Shown piece after piece: positions 1 through 33,933 of a DNA stretch of 64,000 nucleotides. The stretch is from Aldrovandia affinis (Eukaryota > Chordata > Actinopteri > Notacanthiformes > Halosauridae), in assembly GCA_029706075.1 (NCBI GenBank), contig JAINUG010000146.1:2624170-2688169 (forward strand), written 5' to 3'. The stretch's first letter is position 1. Every line of letters begins with the position of its first letter. A program made the position numbers and the translations under genes. The notes beneath the pieces were generated by a model, which did no database searches, was not told where the DNA came from, and saw only the letters and a program-made list of their open reading frames with translations.

Positions 1-92
1 TAACAAGACTCCTCGCTGAATGAAGGAGCGTTATAAATGCCTGCGCGTGCAGCGTGTTTGGGAACGGGAGCATGGCCGCGTGTGGCAGGGCT

Positions 93-7390
<7,298 letters not shown>

Positions 7391-9507
7391 TAATGGGATG
7401 TTCACGGCGATGACGACACGACGACACAGTGGACACCTTCAAAGTGAAGAGAACGTTGGGAATCGGGACAAGACAAATGTGTGTCTGCCTCGACCGCACC
7501 GTACATCCGATGGCACAGGTCGGAGGAAAAAAACACCGCATCGAAGGATGCACGGCACCTTCGGAAGCTACGTGCAGCTAGCTAAACGGAACGTCCAATT
7601 TACTAAACAGAAGGCGACCGAGTTAAAAGTTACATTTAGAAACGAAATTGCTTTGACTTTCGGCAAAGCGATAACGAAATCCCACCACGTTCAAATGTGA
7701 CATATGCCCCAAGAACTACCACAGCCAGCGAGGACTGGGAAATGATGTGACGTCGAAATAGGTGGCAGGCTAACACAGTTAGCAATTTTGCTAGTCCAAT
7801 CTGGCTAGCCCAAACGTTAGTCGTGTGCCGTTCATGAATGCATACGGCTCGCCGTAGTCCAACACTAAGCGCGTTGAGAAAATTATAAAGCTACCTGCGT
7901 TATTTTCAGTTTGGCATCGACGGCGGAAATGTTGAGGTAGCTCCGCTATTGCTGTGGTGGTGGTGTTGTTGTGTGCCTCTCGCTGGCTACTGGTTACAGT
8001 GCTAGCCGTGGCTCCCACAGAAGCAGGGGGAAGAATCCGTATCAGCTGATCGAGGCGACGCGTCACATGGACAATAGAAATGTCACCTGACCGGACCGTT
8101 TCCTTTACTTCCCCCCCCAAATGGATAGGGGGGAACTCCGAAATAAAGTTGAAATTAATATTTAACAACCGTGCTTTCAGCAGTGAAGTGTTGTTTATAT
8201 TTTATTTACGTTTTAAGTTCCCCTTTAGACAAACCTGCAAACGCTTCAGATGAGAGTTAAGCATTCAATCCTACTGAAACTCTGGTTTAGCTCAGCTAAG
8301 GTTTGTCCAAAATGCTTGGGTATCGTGGCCTATCTTCGCCCACTTTTTCGGACAAACTACGTGAAATGGATCAGTGTGAAACCGCGTTTACTTGCTTAGA
8401 ATATCGCACTTGTAAGTGTACTCCCTTCCTGTGAATCGCGGTTTCGCGTTTGTTTCCTGTTTGTTTATTTTCTGCTGTGTTTTTCTGTTTTCTTTTTGTT
8501 ACTATTCGTGTGCTTACCTTCCCCTCTGCGTTCAATTAACTGAAATCACATGTCGGTAAAGGGTTATGCATTGTTGCATGATCAAAACCACGTTTCGTGT
8601 CTGTTGGAGTTGTGTTCACATTGGTTTCAGGTTGCACCCCTGACTTGGAAACCAAAAGCAATCACAGTAGGCTACAGAAAGTTCAGATTATCGACACCGT
8701 TCGTAGAAGGTCGTTTTCTTAATCAATTCGAACTTAATTAGTCCAAATGTATTTTGGGTAGTCTGTTTGCAATGACTTCTATCGTTGGTTTATAACTATT
8801 ATTATTATTATGGTATGGTATTTTTCAGTGAATCATCTGTCGTGGTGTAACTTTGCATAGTGACAGAATCAGCCTATCTTTAGAGAGGCTGCCTGTTCTT
8901 TATTCAAGTCTAAGTGTCAGCCACACCCACATCGATTTTTTTAACAAACCAAAATCCCCACAATTTCTACAGCTGGCCAATCCGGTTAGCCTTACGTAAT
9001 TTACTAAGCCTCCCTGGACTACACCCCTCTCACCTGCCTCAAGTTTCACAACGAATGGAAACATTCCGACATATTCCCCACCAATGAGAGGTTTACTTGT
9101 CACTGCCACGGCACGGCAGCAGAGTAATGACAAACCACGACCAGGGACCAGTGCTCTTCCAGCAGTGCATGGACAAACTCGACTGGGTTTTTGTTCTCCT
9201 GGGCACGCAACATTCAGTTTTACTCGTAAATCAGGAAAGGCTTCGAAGATTTACATTCTTCGTATTTCACTCTAGTTTTCACCATATTTTGCCAGCTAAG
9301 ACATATGCGCAGCTTGCTAGTTCAGCTCGCTTGTCAGCTATCACCATACTAGTCGATTTCCCATTTTCCCATTCGCTAGCACTAGCTAGTACTCCCCCCC
9401 ACTGCACTTGTATCGGTGTGGCTACTAGTATTTTTCTTCTTTTCGTCTCGTTACTTTTTTTTCTGAGAAGGTGTTACCTGAACAAGATAGGCGGCTTTGG
9501 CACTAAG
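7391..9507. promoter_or_regulatory. Head-to-head psen2/memo1 intergenic region
   Basis: The psen2 start codon (7390, minus) and memo1 start codon (9508, plus) point away from each other, about 2.1 kb apart, so both 5' UTRs and promoters should lie here. No TATA box is convincing. An ETS-type core (ACTTCC, minus GGAAGT) occurs near 8107, beside a poly-C run. A non-coding psen2 first exon is likely but its borders cannot be fixed. No protein-coding feature is recognised in this stretch. Confidence 0.45.
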
Positions 9508-21317
<11,810 letters not shown>

Positions 21318-22093
21318 GGACACGACCCCCCCCCCCCACTCCCACCGTGCGGCTCAGGAAGCAGCTGTGACTCCGGACTCACCCCGCCTCATGACGCCCC
21401 GCCCCTCTCTGTGCCCCTTTGCCCCTCCCTTTTCCCTCCTTCTCCCTCCTCCCCCCCCCCCCTCTCTCCACATGCCCCCCCTTCAGGATCGTCTCAGGCT
21501 GAGGAGCTTGGGTATCTCACTAACGCACAGCTACAAATAACAGACACATGTCAGAGGAATATGCGCTCTCTCATGGTTCCCCACTCCATTTGTCCTGCTC
21601 CCCCAAGCTTCTGACCTGGTTGAAACCATTGCTTGAATTTCTTTTTCTGTATTGGGAGGGGGGGGAGGGTGGCTAGTGTTGATTTGTCATGCTATTAGCA
21701 GAGGGTTTTGCGTTTCTGTTTACGATAAGGTGGGGGTTGGGGGGGGGGGTTATGAGGGGCATGCCAGGACTTCTGACCTCCACACCACCCTGGATTGCTG
21801 GGGTGGGGGGGCGGAATTATGTAAAACCGTTACCCTTACATTTGCACTTTGCTACCCCGTGCACTTGTATTCCATTTAAAAAAGAGAAAGAAATGAAAAG
21901 ACAAAATGAGCTGTGCTGGATGTACATGAATAGTGCGAAGACGCTTACTAATTTAACGAGTGATGCCAGACAGGACATGAGAAAATGCACCGACTGCTCT
22001 TGCATCTTGTCAGAGCCTTTCTGGAAAGCAGTTTAGGCGGTTAGGCTGCCAACACCGCGTAACAGAATCCTACTGTTGTAAGTTTCAAATAAA
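21318..22093 (+). promoter_or_regulatory. memo1: memo1 3' UTR with poly(A) signal
   Basis: The memo1 stop codon (21315-21317) is followed by about 770 bp without a coding feature, including C-rich (21429-21480) and G-rich (21650-21810) runs. The canonical AATAAA at 22088-22093 is the first convincing poly(A) signal. The G-rich runs could form quadruplexes, which is inference only. Confidence 0.7.
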
Positions 22094-22598
22094 GGGCTAC
22101 ACACGCAACCAAGTCCACTAACATTCTGCTGTACAATCTATACCAAAAAACAAAAAAAATCCTGTTTTTAGACTTTTTGTTTTGTTTGTTTCTATTAGTC
22201 TATTAAGTGTGTGGGTTTTTTTTTCAGCCTCTGTTGTTTCCTCCTCTTTTCCGTTTTGTGTTTTTATTCTCTATTGATGTTGACCTACAAGCATTTGGTA
22301 GCACATTTTAGCATTAATGTATTAATATAGTTTATTAATCCACTTCCATATAAAGTGAGGTTTCTTTTTTATTACTTGTGTAGTAATGTTATGCTTTGCC
22401 CTGTTTTTTTTTCTTCGTTTTTTTCTTTGGTCTTTGTCCCAAAACTTCAGGTTGAGTGTGTTGTGAAGGTGAGAATCGTACTGCCTGTTTCGGCAAAACA
22501 AATTGTGATTTTTCAAACGCCCTTTCATCGTGGAGCGACGTACACACCCTGTTTGTGACGTACACACCCTGTGTTGTGACGGACACAAGATTCGCTCC

Positions 22599-22690
22599 TT
22601 ACGTCACTGAAATTTACGCATTCCAAAGTGCGAGGTGCCACAACGCCAGTTCATTGGCTGCGTATAAAAGCAGGTGTGCAGGTTTTTCCT
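22599..22690 (+). promoter_or_regulatory. TATA/CCAAT/CRE-like promoter configuration
   Basis: TATAAAAG at 22663-22670 is preceded by an inverted CCAAT box (ATTGG, 22653-22657) and a CRE-like TTACGTCAC near 22599. Two further TGACG words lie in a short tandem repeat (GTACACACCCTGT) at 22538-22590. The spacing is what a TATA promoter needs, but no convincing gene follows on the plus strand. Confidence 0.3.
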
Positions 22691-22875
22691 TTTCAGCGTA
22701 CAAATCAGTCCGTTGACTGAATACGTTGGCAGACCGTGCCGTTTTGCCTTTGGCTACGGTTATCAGGATGATTACCCCCTCTCCCCTCGTCTTACGTTTT
22801 TCATGAAGTCATTTTACCTCTGTGTCTCGCCATTTGAATCCATAAAGCCCGGACAGAGAATGTCATTTTGTTCCA

Positions 22876-23124
22876 CTATCTGACTGTCCTTCCCTTTACA
22901 GAATGGGTCTCTTTTGTCTGTTTACGTGCCATCTGTGTTACATTTTTACGAGTTGATGTACGTTTAAAAGTCACAAACCCATTAGCACAAGGCGTGCGCG
23001 CGTCATCCTCGTGCCCCGCCTGATCAACAGACTCGTCATCGCGCGCGAACTGTTCCATCATTTTCTGTTCGTCACTATCGATCGCAGAAAGAGTAATGGA
23101 GTCTGCGCTTGAAGTCGAGAACCT
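22876..23124 (-). CDS. Unassigned candidate terminal exon
   Basis: On the minus strand an acceptor with a long pyrimidine tract (CTTCCTTACAG, ending 23125) opens a frame of about 80 codons, acidic in the middle (DSDEQKMMEQFARDDESVDQ) and basic at the end. A possible minus-strand poly(A) signal lies at 22331-22336. I do not recognise the product; a chance frame is quite possible. Confidence 0.2.
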   Translation of the reverse strand, partial: RFSTSSADSITLSAIDSDEQKMMEQFARDDESVDQAGHEDDARTPCANGFVTFKRTSTRKNVTQMARKQTKETHSVKGRTVR

Positions 23125-23999
23125 CTGTAAGGAAGAAAAAAAAAAAAACAATGAAAAAAAAAAACTGCAGCACTCCAAAACTGGAGTCTTATTATCTCAG
23201 GTTACATTGATTAAGCACCCGCTATGCTCTGCAGATGTTATCCAGAGATCGTTATAAATGTTTTAAAAAAAAGTAAAAATGCTGAAGCTCATTGTTTGAC
23301 CTTTGTGTCTTTAATTCTGTTGTCTGCATTTTCTCTTCTGCGCAAGTCCTGGGATTGTGAAGTCGATGCTTGTGGAAAATGAATTATTGCTCGTTGTTTA
23401 CGAATCATCAGTATTTGTGTATTCGCATGAAACACATCCGCTGTTGGTTTATGCAAATGATTAAGCGAAGAAGCGAAAAATCTCAAACCCCTTTAGAATT
23501 TGTTTCCCAATGCCACGTGCAATTTCTGCCTCTCTGGCTAGGTGTAGTACATTTAACAAAATACTGTTATCATTAAAATGTGCTGCACATTTAGATTCTA
23601 CCATTTCTGCGATTTCTCGCAGTACTCCCCCGACCCCTCCTCCCCGTCAAAAAGATAAACATGTCATCTGGCCCCTACCCAATTAAACATTCCTGGAGCT
23701 TCTGAACAGACGTATCTATAGTTCACGCATTGCCTCTATTCTTGTGCACGGGCGCACTTGCACGTGACCATGAGTTATGCTTCAGAGGATAATGCACATT
23801 GCATACGAAGTGGAGGAGATGAACGTTCCCTTCGTACTGAAAAGAAGACAAGGAACACGTTAAGGATATGCAGATAACTGGCAAAATAAAGGAAACGCCA
23901 GCATAAAGTATTAGAATAGGGCGTTCGCGAGCCACCGGAATAGATTCAACGCGCCTCGGCATAGAGTGTAAACGCGTGGATAGATGCAACACCATTCTT

Positions 24000-24600
24000 C
24001 CGCGTGTAATTCCAAATCATTTGGTGTTTTGTTGATGGTGGTGGAAAACGCTGCCTGGGGTACTGTTACAGAATCTCCTATTCTGTGTTCAACTGTTGTT
24101 CAAAGTGTTCAATTGTGTTGAGATCTGGTTACTGAGACATGGCACATGTATAATAATACATTATTTCTATGCTCATCAAACCATTCAGTGATCACTCCTG
24201 CCCTGTGGATGGGACTGGGGCATTGTCATCCTATAAGAGATCACTCCCATCAGGATAGAAATGCTTCACCATAGGATGAAGGCGATAACTCAGAATGGCT
24301 TCTTATTTATTGCCGTTTACCTTGCCCTCTAAGGTGTTGAGTGGATCTAAACCATGCCAGGAAAATGCACCCCACACCATAACAGAGGCAACAGAACCCT
24401 CCACCGTGGGGAAACGAGCACTGGTGCCTGTAGGTTTCTTTTGCCATGCGCCACACATGCGTTATCCGTTTGTTGATAACAGGGTGAAGGATGACTCGTC
24501 TGACCACATGACTTCGGGCTCCGTCACCTCTGCGACGAGTTCTCTGACTGAAGACAATTCTCAGCACCCACTAGGGGGCGCTAGGGATCTGTGGTGGTAG
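24000..24600 (-). mobile_element. Degenerate DNA-transposon remnant
   Basis: The minus strand keeps transposase-like pieces (HVWRMAKET, GGGFCCLCYGVGCIFLAWF) with several breaks, in a layout recalling Tc1/IS630-type transposases. No terminal repeats were found. Confidence 0.4.
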
Positions 24601-25202
24601 TACGGGAATTCAGCTGTGCAGAAAATTCAGAAAGGTTCCGCATGTCGCCTTTGAACGCCAATGAAACGCTACACTGGGATATGAGATATTCCCTTTCCCT
24701 GTCAACTCTCGGTAGGCCCACATTTCCTGACAGCCTTAAGTCCTGGAGGCTTTGATGGGACCGTGGCCTCATTACAATAAATCGCTTTCGCCAAGATCAG
24801 CATTGCTGCAGTGCAGACAACAAAAGCAGTGGGCTTGATTTGCAAATCTATTTCAGGAAAATAGTTCTTGGCTGCTCACAAAAGTCATAGAAAGTTCATC
24901 CAGGCTGCATTGGTATGCTATACTTTACCTTAAGCGATGTGTGAAAGGAAATTGTCACCGTTAATCCATCCAGTTTTTTTGTATTGTGTAATATGAGCAG
25001 TCGTAACATCACAATTAATTCATGAATTCATGAATTCTGGATCCTTCCCAATGCCTCTGTTTTGAGGCTGATGATCAAACCTGCCAACATCTGCAAACAT
25101 ATCGACATTTTGACTGCTTTTAAAATGTGGATTTCTTAAAACCTCGGTCTACAGTTGCACCAGTGTTGATTACAGACACTCTATTGATACAATATTTTAC
25201 CG

Positions 25203-25480
25203 TTGGTTACCTACCAAGCAAGCACCTGTCGGATTGCTGTCAGCAACAGCTGTTGGCGACAGCTGTTGGCACGCCAGCGTTTTGCAGATCGGCACCACAG
25301 TGGTCCGCTAGCATTTGTCACAACTATTTTGCCATCTCTTAACAGCTGATCCTCATCCTCATGTCGGCCGCCTTGCCTGAACTGTCCGAGACCGGACCAC
25401 CGTGGTGCCGATTTGTAAAACGCTGGCGGATTGACGGCTGGTGCCAAGTGGCGCGTCGTGTGCTTGCAAGCTGGGCACGA
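25203..25480. mobile_element. Foldback (inverted-repeat) element
   Basis: The left arm around 25258-25310 (GCCAGCGTTTTGCAGATCGG) returns inverted around 25385-25440 (CCGATTTGTAAAACGCTGGC). The arms are diverged and separated by a loop of roughly 80 bp. No coding sequence. Confidence 0.65.
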
Positions 25481-26189
25481 GACTGACAAGAGCCTCGAGG
25501 CGATACCCCAGTCCCTGAATCTGGACCCCCTCACGTGGTTTAGCCCCCCCGCCTATAGAAAGTCATCATACCTGTTCTGCCCTCCAGGCAGTTCTCTATG
25601 TTTGAGTTTGTATGGCGCCATCTGATGGCGATATGTGGTATTACAGCATTAGCCATTTAAGTAATTAAGGAACAGGAAGTCAATGTTCAGTGTAATGGAG
25701 ATCAGAGCAGTTTTGCATGGTGTTCCGTCATCTGTTGTAATCCTTTGATTTGGCCCATCGTACGCATTGCCTGTAAGTTCATATTTGTTATTTGCAAGTA
25801 TATCTTGTTATGGGATATATTTTATGGAAAATCTGCTGTGGATTTTCTTTGGGATATATTTTGCATTTTGGTAGCAATATTAGTTGATTGAGCACATTTG
25901 GTGATTTTGCTTTTGTAAGTAACACTTTCTAACATGTAACTTTACCTTTGCTATTTCTGTTTATTTCAGTTTTTCTTTAGTATCAACTGCAATACATTTT
26001 CAATACATGCTATATTGGCTGTCTAATTTTTTTGGTAGCATTTAAGTTACATTTAGTATATATTTTGCCTTACAACACAAGTGAAATTTGGTGATTTTAT
26101 GTTTTTGATTTAATACTTTGTAACACTTTTTTAATTCCAACATGATAACCAGCTTTACATCTTTGCAATATTTCATTCTTATTGCAGAA

Positions 26190-27260
26190 TTGTTCCAGTT
26201 CAGACCACGGCGATGGGCATTCAGTCCTTCCTGTTCCGGATTTTCAGCTCACTGCCATTGCATTTTTGTCCTTTAGCCACTGCATTGTGTTTTGGGTGTG
26301 TTTTGTCGTGCTGGAAGGTGAACCACCTGTCCATCTTCTGCTGTCTAGCAGAGGGCTGCAGGTTTTCCTCCAAGAATTTGGGTGTACTTGGCAGCATCCA
26401 TTTTCCCTTCAATCCTGACCAATTGCCCAGTCCCCGCTGAAGAGAAACACCCCCACAACACATAATGCTGCCACCACCATGCTTCACTGTAGGTATGGTG
26501 TGTTTTGGGTGGTGTGCTGTGTTTGGTTTCCGCCAAACATAGCACTTGGAGTTCATCCAAAAAGTCCAATCTTGGTCTCATCTGATCATATAACCTTTTG
26601 CCACATGGCATCAGAATCTTCAATGTGTTTCTTCGCATAACGTAAACGAGACTCAGTGTGACACTTTTTCAGAAGAGGCTTCTTTCTTGCCACCCTGCCA
26701 TAGAGGCCAGCTTTGTGTAAAGCTTGTGAGATTGTTGTCACATGCACAGATCGCCCAATCTCTGCCATTAAGACTTGTAACTCCTTCAAGGTTGCCATTG
26801 GCCTCTTGGTAGCTTCCCTGATCAATCTTCTCCTGGCTCAGTCATCCAGTTTGGAGGGACGGCCCGATCTTGGCAAGGTGTGGGTGGTGCCATATGCCTT
26901 CCACTTCTTAATAATACTCTGAACGGTACTCAGAGGGATAGTTAAAGCCTTTGAAATCTTTTTATATCCTTCTCCTAACTTGTGCCTATCCACGGTTATC
27001 CTGGAGTCCTTTTGAAAGCACCTTTCCAGCCATGGTGAATTCTTTGCATTACCATGCACTACTAGGAGTGGAATCCTCAAGGAACAGCTGATTTTATTGT
27101 GAAATAATCAAAACCACTACAATTGATGTCAGGTGGAGGCCAATTAGCTTGGTGTGTGATCTGGAAGGTGATTGGTTATACCTGAGCAAGTTTATAATGG
27201 TTTGGTGCCCACCAAGGCAGAGAGGGGAGATGAAGAGAGGAGGAAGGAAAGCTTTGCTTT
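26190..27260 (-). pseudogene. Decayed Tc1/mariner transposase
   Basis: Minus-strand pieces in order: helix-turn-helix region (27080-26838, GEGYKKISKALTIPLSTVQS), second helix-turn-helix and linker (26825-26586) and catalytic core (26638-26221, with WWWQHYVLWGCFSSAGTGQL). Frames change between pieces, and the region after the second catalytic Asp, with the final Glu, is missing at 26190. A Tc1-type inverted terminal sequence (AATAATTTTGGAGGGTACTG) at about 28167-28187 may be its outer end, displaced by the repeat at 27418-27930. Confidence 0.8.
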
Positions 27261-27417
27261 CAGAATTACATGGATGAGTGTGTTCACTAATCACAACTAT
27301 ACTTATACAGTTGCATATGACAGTCAACTTTGAAGTAACAGGCACAGGAATTGAAATAAGATACCTTTCTAACACACACACACACACACACACACACAGG
27401 AATCAAACACACATCAA

Positions 27418-27930
27418 ATTCAAATCAAATTTATTTGTATAGCCCTTTTCACAATAGAATTGTCACAAAACGCTTAACAGAGGGGGAACCCAGGCCTAGA
27501 CCCCCCCAAAAGCAAGCCTAAAGGCAACAGTGGCAAGGAAAAACTCCCTTGGTAGGGAGAAACCTTGGGAGGAACCAGACTAAAAAGGGGGGGAGCCCAT
27601 CCTCCTGCACAGGGTATGTGCAAAAAAGACCATGTCATGGTCAGTCCAAGGTGGCTCAGGGCTGAAAGACTTTGCCCCTCCTAAGTTAGGTAGTCAGCAG
27701 GGGGGGGGGGGGGCTAAACCACGGGGAGAGGGTCCAGATCCAGGAACTGGGGTTGGCGTGGGGGTGAGGGTTGATGGGGGCAGCTCACACTTCTCGCAGG
27801 ATCTAGGTGCCCCGGGGTCAGCGGCCGAGGCAGAGAAGAAAACATGCAGTCAGAAAAAAAAGCAGTGCTATAGCCAGTAGCATTATGTAAGAGCAGGGGA
27901 GAACAAGCATAGGAAATATACAGATATACA
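27418..27930. mobile_element. Widespread fish interspersed repeat
   Basis: Starts ATCAAATTTATTTGTATAGC and carries the blocks AGGCAACAGTGGCAAGGAAA and AAACCTTGGGAGGAACCAGA, a combination I know as a high-copy teleost repeat; the family name is not certain. It is preceded by a short (CA)n run and lies inside the presumed Tc1 element. Confidence 0.65.
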
Positions 27931-28569
27931 GACATATACATGTCAGATATAACACATGTGAAGGCTGATTATTTTCACCAGCGTTAACATTGGACTGGGA
28001 TGCGATTAACGGACATCAGTGTATTTTCACAAATGTAGGTGGAAGCTGAAGAATTGTATCAAAATAAAATAATAGAATTTCCCAATTTTTTTAAGCATTC
28101 AGTATACTTCATTACCTGTATTGTTTATTTTATACAGCCATCTCTGCTCAGCTTTATCAATGTGAATAATTTTGGAGGGTACTGTATGTAGCTACCAGTA
28201 GAGATTCATCAGCTTGAAATAAAGAAGGCTGAATCCTGTATCTTTAATCCAATGTTCACTCCTGAGCAGTTGCAGAGGTTGTATCTGATCATGTGTTCTT
28301 CTTGCAGAGAGCACATTTAAAACTTTTTTTTCTTGAACAGCATCTCTTTCATCATTTTGTACACTCTAATGTGTTCTGGTCATGAGTTGTAGTCAAAAAG
28401 TTTACAAAATATTTACAGTGACAGAAAATATCTGCAAACAAAATGGCTGACAGCTAAAACAAATTGACTTTTATCTTTGAAACCAATCAACATGTTTACC
28501 CAAAATATGCTTGAACATCATCTTTCTCACCATTTTGTACACTGATGTAGTGGGAGCAAGAACTGACAT

Positions 28570-28943
28570 GGGTGGTGTTTAGCCCCAGTGAGTTTAAATG
28601 GAATGACCCATTGATTCTCAATAAGATTATCACACATTTGAGTGTGTGTCTGTGTTAATTACCATTTCTCTTAAGCTTATTGTTACTGTTTAACTTAGGT
28701 GTGAGCGTAGAACCTGCAAACATTTAACTGTAATGTTTAGGGTGGGAGTGCTATGGCCCCGGGTCCCAGTAGTGCTTAGTCTAGCAACGTTCCAGCTATG
28801 AGCTTTCCTTCAGGGCTCTGTGAAACGAGCGACAATATTGTTTTTGGTTTCCAGTTTGTAACTTTGAACTTTTCCTACCAAAATAAAGGTGCGCTGCTGT
28901 TGTCGTGTTTTAGAGATTATAACTGGTGCCAACTGATACTCCG
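28570..28943 (+). repeat. Upstream cassette segment, copy A
   Basis: Closely matches 41020-41308 and 52945-53232 (for example GAATGACCCATTGATTCTCA and TTCAGCTATGAGCTTTCCTT-type blocks). It continues without interruption through TTAGAGATTATAACTGGTGC, where copies C and D have an L2. It marks the left end of the duplicated zinc-finger region. Confidence 0.8.
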
Positions 28944-29150
28944 TCGTGAAGCACGGAAAAAGAGTTTCCAGAACGTGGGTGGCCGAATTCCGTTTCGGTG
29001 GTCGCTGCCCACGGAGAATTGGCTTGCCTCATAGAGACGAGCGACGGACCCGCGTGGGGAGAGTTAATCGAAATAAATAGAGGATGTAATTGGCTACCAA
29101 ATTGGGAGAAAAACTGGAAAAAATCAGGAACAAATTCTATTTTTTTAAAT
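28944..29150 (+). mobile_element. SINE-like insertion replacing the copy A first exon
   Basis: Begins where the cassette sequence AACTGATACT breaks off and ends in the SINE body TAATTGGCTACCAAATTGGG plus an A-rich tail. The promoter and first exon found at the matching place in the other cassettes are absent. Confidence 0.6.
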
Positions 29151-29279
29151 AATAAATTTTTTAATGTATTTATTTGGCCGTCCCTTACTACCCGAAGAAA
29201 AAAACACCTCTTATTATTCATCTACGAAGGGCTTTTAAATAAATACCATTTTATATAACATCTCTTTTATGTATTAGAA

Positions 29280-29655
29280 AAATGTCATATTCCACCCGGT
29301 TGCAGGACTGGATAATGTTAGAGCTTCCTTTTACAACATCTGATTCATGAAAAAAGGCTTTTAGCTTCTTTGCACCATACCTGTGGGATGAAGTGCAAAG
29401 TTTCCTTAGACTTGACACAGTTGTGTCCTTGCAAATGTTAAGCAGTTGTTGGAAGACTGTCATAAAGGAATGCACTTTTTTTAAGTAACTGACTGAGCTC
29501 TTTCCTCCCCCTTATATTTTATTGAATTGTATTTTGTCCTTTATTGTATTCTATATTGTTTGATTTTTTATACACTTGTTAACAGGGCTCTCCTGTAAAA
29601 GAGACCCAGTCTCAGTGAGACCTTCCCTGTCAAAATAAAGGTTAATAATAATAAC
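29280..29655 (+). mobile_element. Non-LTR retrotransposon 3' end, copy A
   Basis: A decayed C-terminal coding tail is followed by the 3' UTR block GGGCTCTCCTGTAAAAGAGA and GGTTAATAATAATAA. The same 3' end occurs at 44600-44690 and 55495-55590, after reverse-transcriptase fragments, in the other cassettes. Confidence 0.75.
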
Positions 29656-30057
29656 CTCAAAAAGGGTTTACAACTCATGCTCATAACTACACTGAGTTTT
29701 GCTGGTACCTCATCTTCCTGCATTTTTATATCACAGAATAGGGTTATCATTGACTCATTTTACATTGCCGTACCTCTCAAACTTGTGTTTAATATGAACA
29801 TGGGCACACACTGTAAAGCACTGAGCAGTAACATGTAGCACGTCCTTGGTCAAGAGCAGATCTGGAGAGAACTTGATTCTGTTCAAAATATGAGTACTTT
29901 TTTATTTGGTGTTCCATTATTTTGTCTACGCCCTGTATAGGGTGGTGGCCCAATGCTCGAGTTTGTGCACCAACGCTCGAGTAAACTGATCTGCACTGGC
30001 CCAATGAACTGCATAACTTTTGACTCGGGGGGGGCGATTCCATTCTGAAAATGTTGT

Positions 30058-30625
30058 TACATGGTAGGAACAATCATAGTTAGCGCACAAGATCAGTGCA
30101 GGAATACAGCAACAGACATCATTGCAGGCATCTGTGTACCATACCTGTCAGTTTACCAGAGGAGGCGGAGCGGAGGGGTCTGGGAGGTGTGTAGGGAGTG
30201 ATGAGTGACTGGAGGTATGGGGGAGCAGTACCTCTGGCCGCTTGAAAAGCAAGCACCAGTGACTTGAATCTGATGCGTGCTGCGATGGGGAGCCTGTGCA
30301 GAGAGGAGAGTAGAGGGTGAGCGTGGGTGAACTTCGGCTGGTTGAACACCAGACGAGCGGCAGCGTTCTGGACTAGTTGCAGTGGCTTGATGGCGCAGGC
30401 CGGAAGGCCTGCCAGCAAGGAATTGCAGTAGTCCAGACGTGAGATCACCAGGGCCTGGACAAGGAGTTGAGTGGCCTCTTGGGTAAGGAACGGTCGGATC
30501 CTCCAGATGTTGTGGAGGGAGAAACGGCAGGTCCGAGTGATTGCTGCAATATAGCTCGAGAAGCACAGCTGGTTGTCCAGGGTTACCCCAAGACTCCTGG
30601 CAGACTGGGACGGAGACACTATGGT
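30058..30625 (-). mobile_element. L2-clade LINE fragment, copy A
   Basis: Minus-strand coding for the reverse-transcriptase C-terminal part: SLGVTLDNQLCFSSYIAAIT, LDYCNSLLAGLP and LQLVQNAAARLVF. This is the UnaL2-like L2 signature. It replaces the spacer that other cassettes have just upstream of the N-terminal zinc-finger exon. Confidence 0.85.
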
Positions 30626-30807
30626 CTATGGAGAACAAAAGGTTGTGCTATGACTACAACAATATGTGTATGAATTCTCTTCCCCTCCAGCTCTGTGGAT
30701 GACTATATCCTCCCCTCTCTGTCCTTCCATTCAGAAGAGTGGTGGATGACTCTGACATACCGAATCTGGACTGGAACTTTTTAGGCCCCACCTCCTCAGG
30801 TTTAGAC

Positions 30808-33254
<2,447 letters not shown>

Positions 33255-33660
33255 AAGGAAAAGGTTAGTAATTTATTTATATATTTTTTTTATTAAATGA
33301 GAAGGCAGATATACATATACAAGGAGTGTTGAGCAAGTCGGCAGTGGTGATGACAATTGGCTAGATGTACAGAATTCAGTGGTAGTGGAGTCTGAAAAGG
33401 TGGGTTTTGAGTCTCTTGTGGAAGATCGCAAGTGATTCCGTGGTCCTGACAGATTGCGGAAGGTCGTTCCACCACCGAGGGGTCAGGACAGAGAAGAGGC
33501 GAGACTGCGAGGAGCGGCTGCCGGGCGCCCGGAGGGATGGGACAGTCAGTTTGCCAGAGGAGGCTGAGCAGAGGGGTCTGGGTGGGGTGTAGGGTGTGAT
33601 GAGTAATATATATATATTCCATTTAGCATATGCTTTTTTTATCCAAAGCAACGTGTTTTA
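33255..33660 (-). mobile_element. L2-clade LINE fragment, cassette B
   Basis: The minus strand encodes the L2 C-terminus (RSSQSRLFSVLTPRWWNDLP and KRLKTHLFRLHYH). Homologous to 41309-41868 and 53233-53792, but its 3' tail is cut at 33255. Confidence 0.85.
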
Positions 33661-33689
33661 GAGATTAGAACTCTAGTGCCAACTGATAC

Positions 33690-33933
33690 TGCTGTTGTGA
33701 TTATGCGATAAAATGTCCTCATTCCCTTAGTTTTGGCTCAGTAATTAAATAATATTACAAATAAGAAATAACTCATTCCTGCCTTTACTTTGAAAATTTC
33801 CGCCATTATGTCACCGGAAGTCAATTCCATGTTTTCACTCGATACACACTTATTCGGTTGAATCTGGGGGTTGCAACATTAACTAGCTTCGTAGGAATTG
33901 GAAGCAGCGCAAACCTAACCATTTCGAGCCACG
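33690..33933 (+). promoter_or_regulatory. Promoter and non-coding first exon of zinc-finger copy B
   Basis: A YY1-like CCGCCAT (33800-33806) lies 8 bp before an ETS/GABP-like CCGGAAGT (33814-33821). This pair often marks TATA-less transcription starts. The exon would end at 33933 in GAGCCACG before GTAAGCG. It has no ATG, so it is 5' UTR. Nearly identical modules occur at 42149 and 54073. The inferred intron 1 runs to the acceptor at 35802. Confidence 0.6.
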
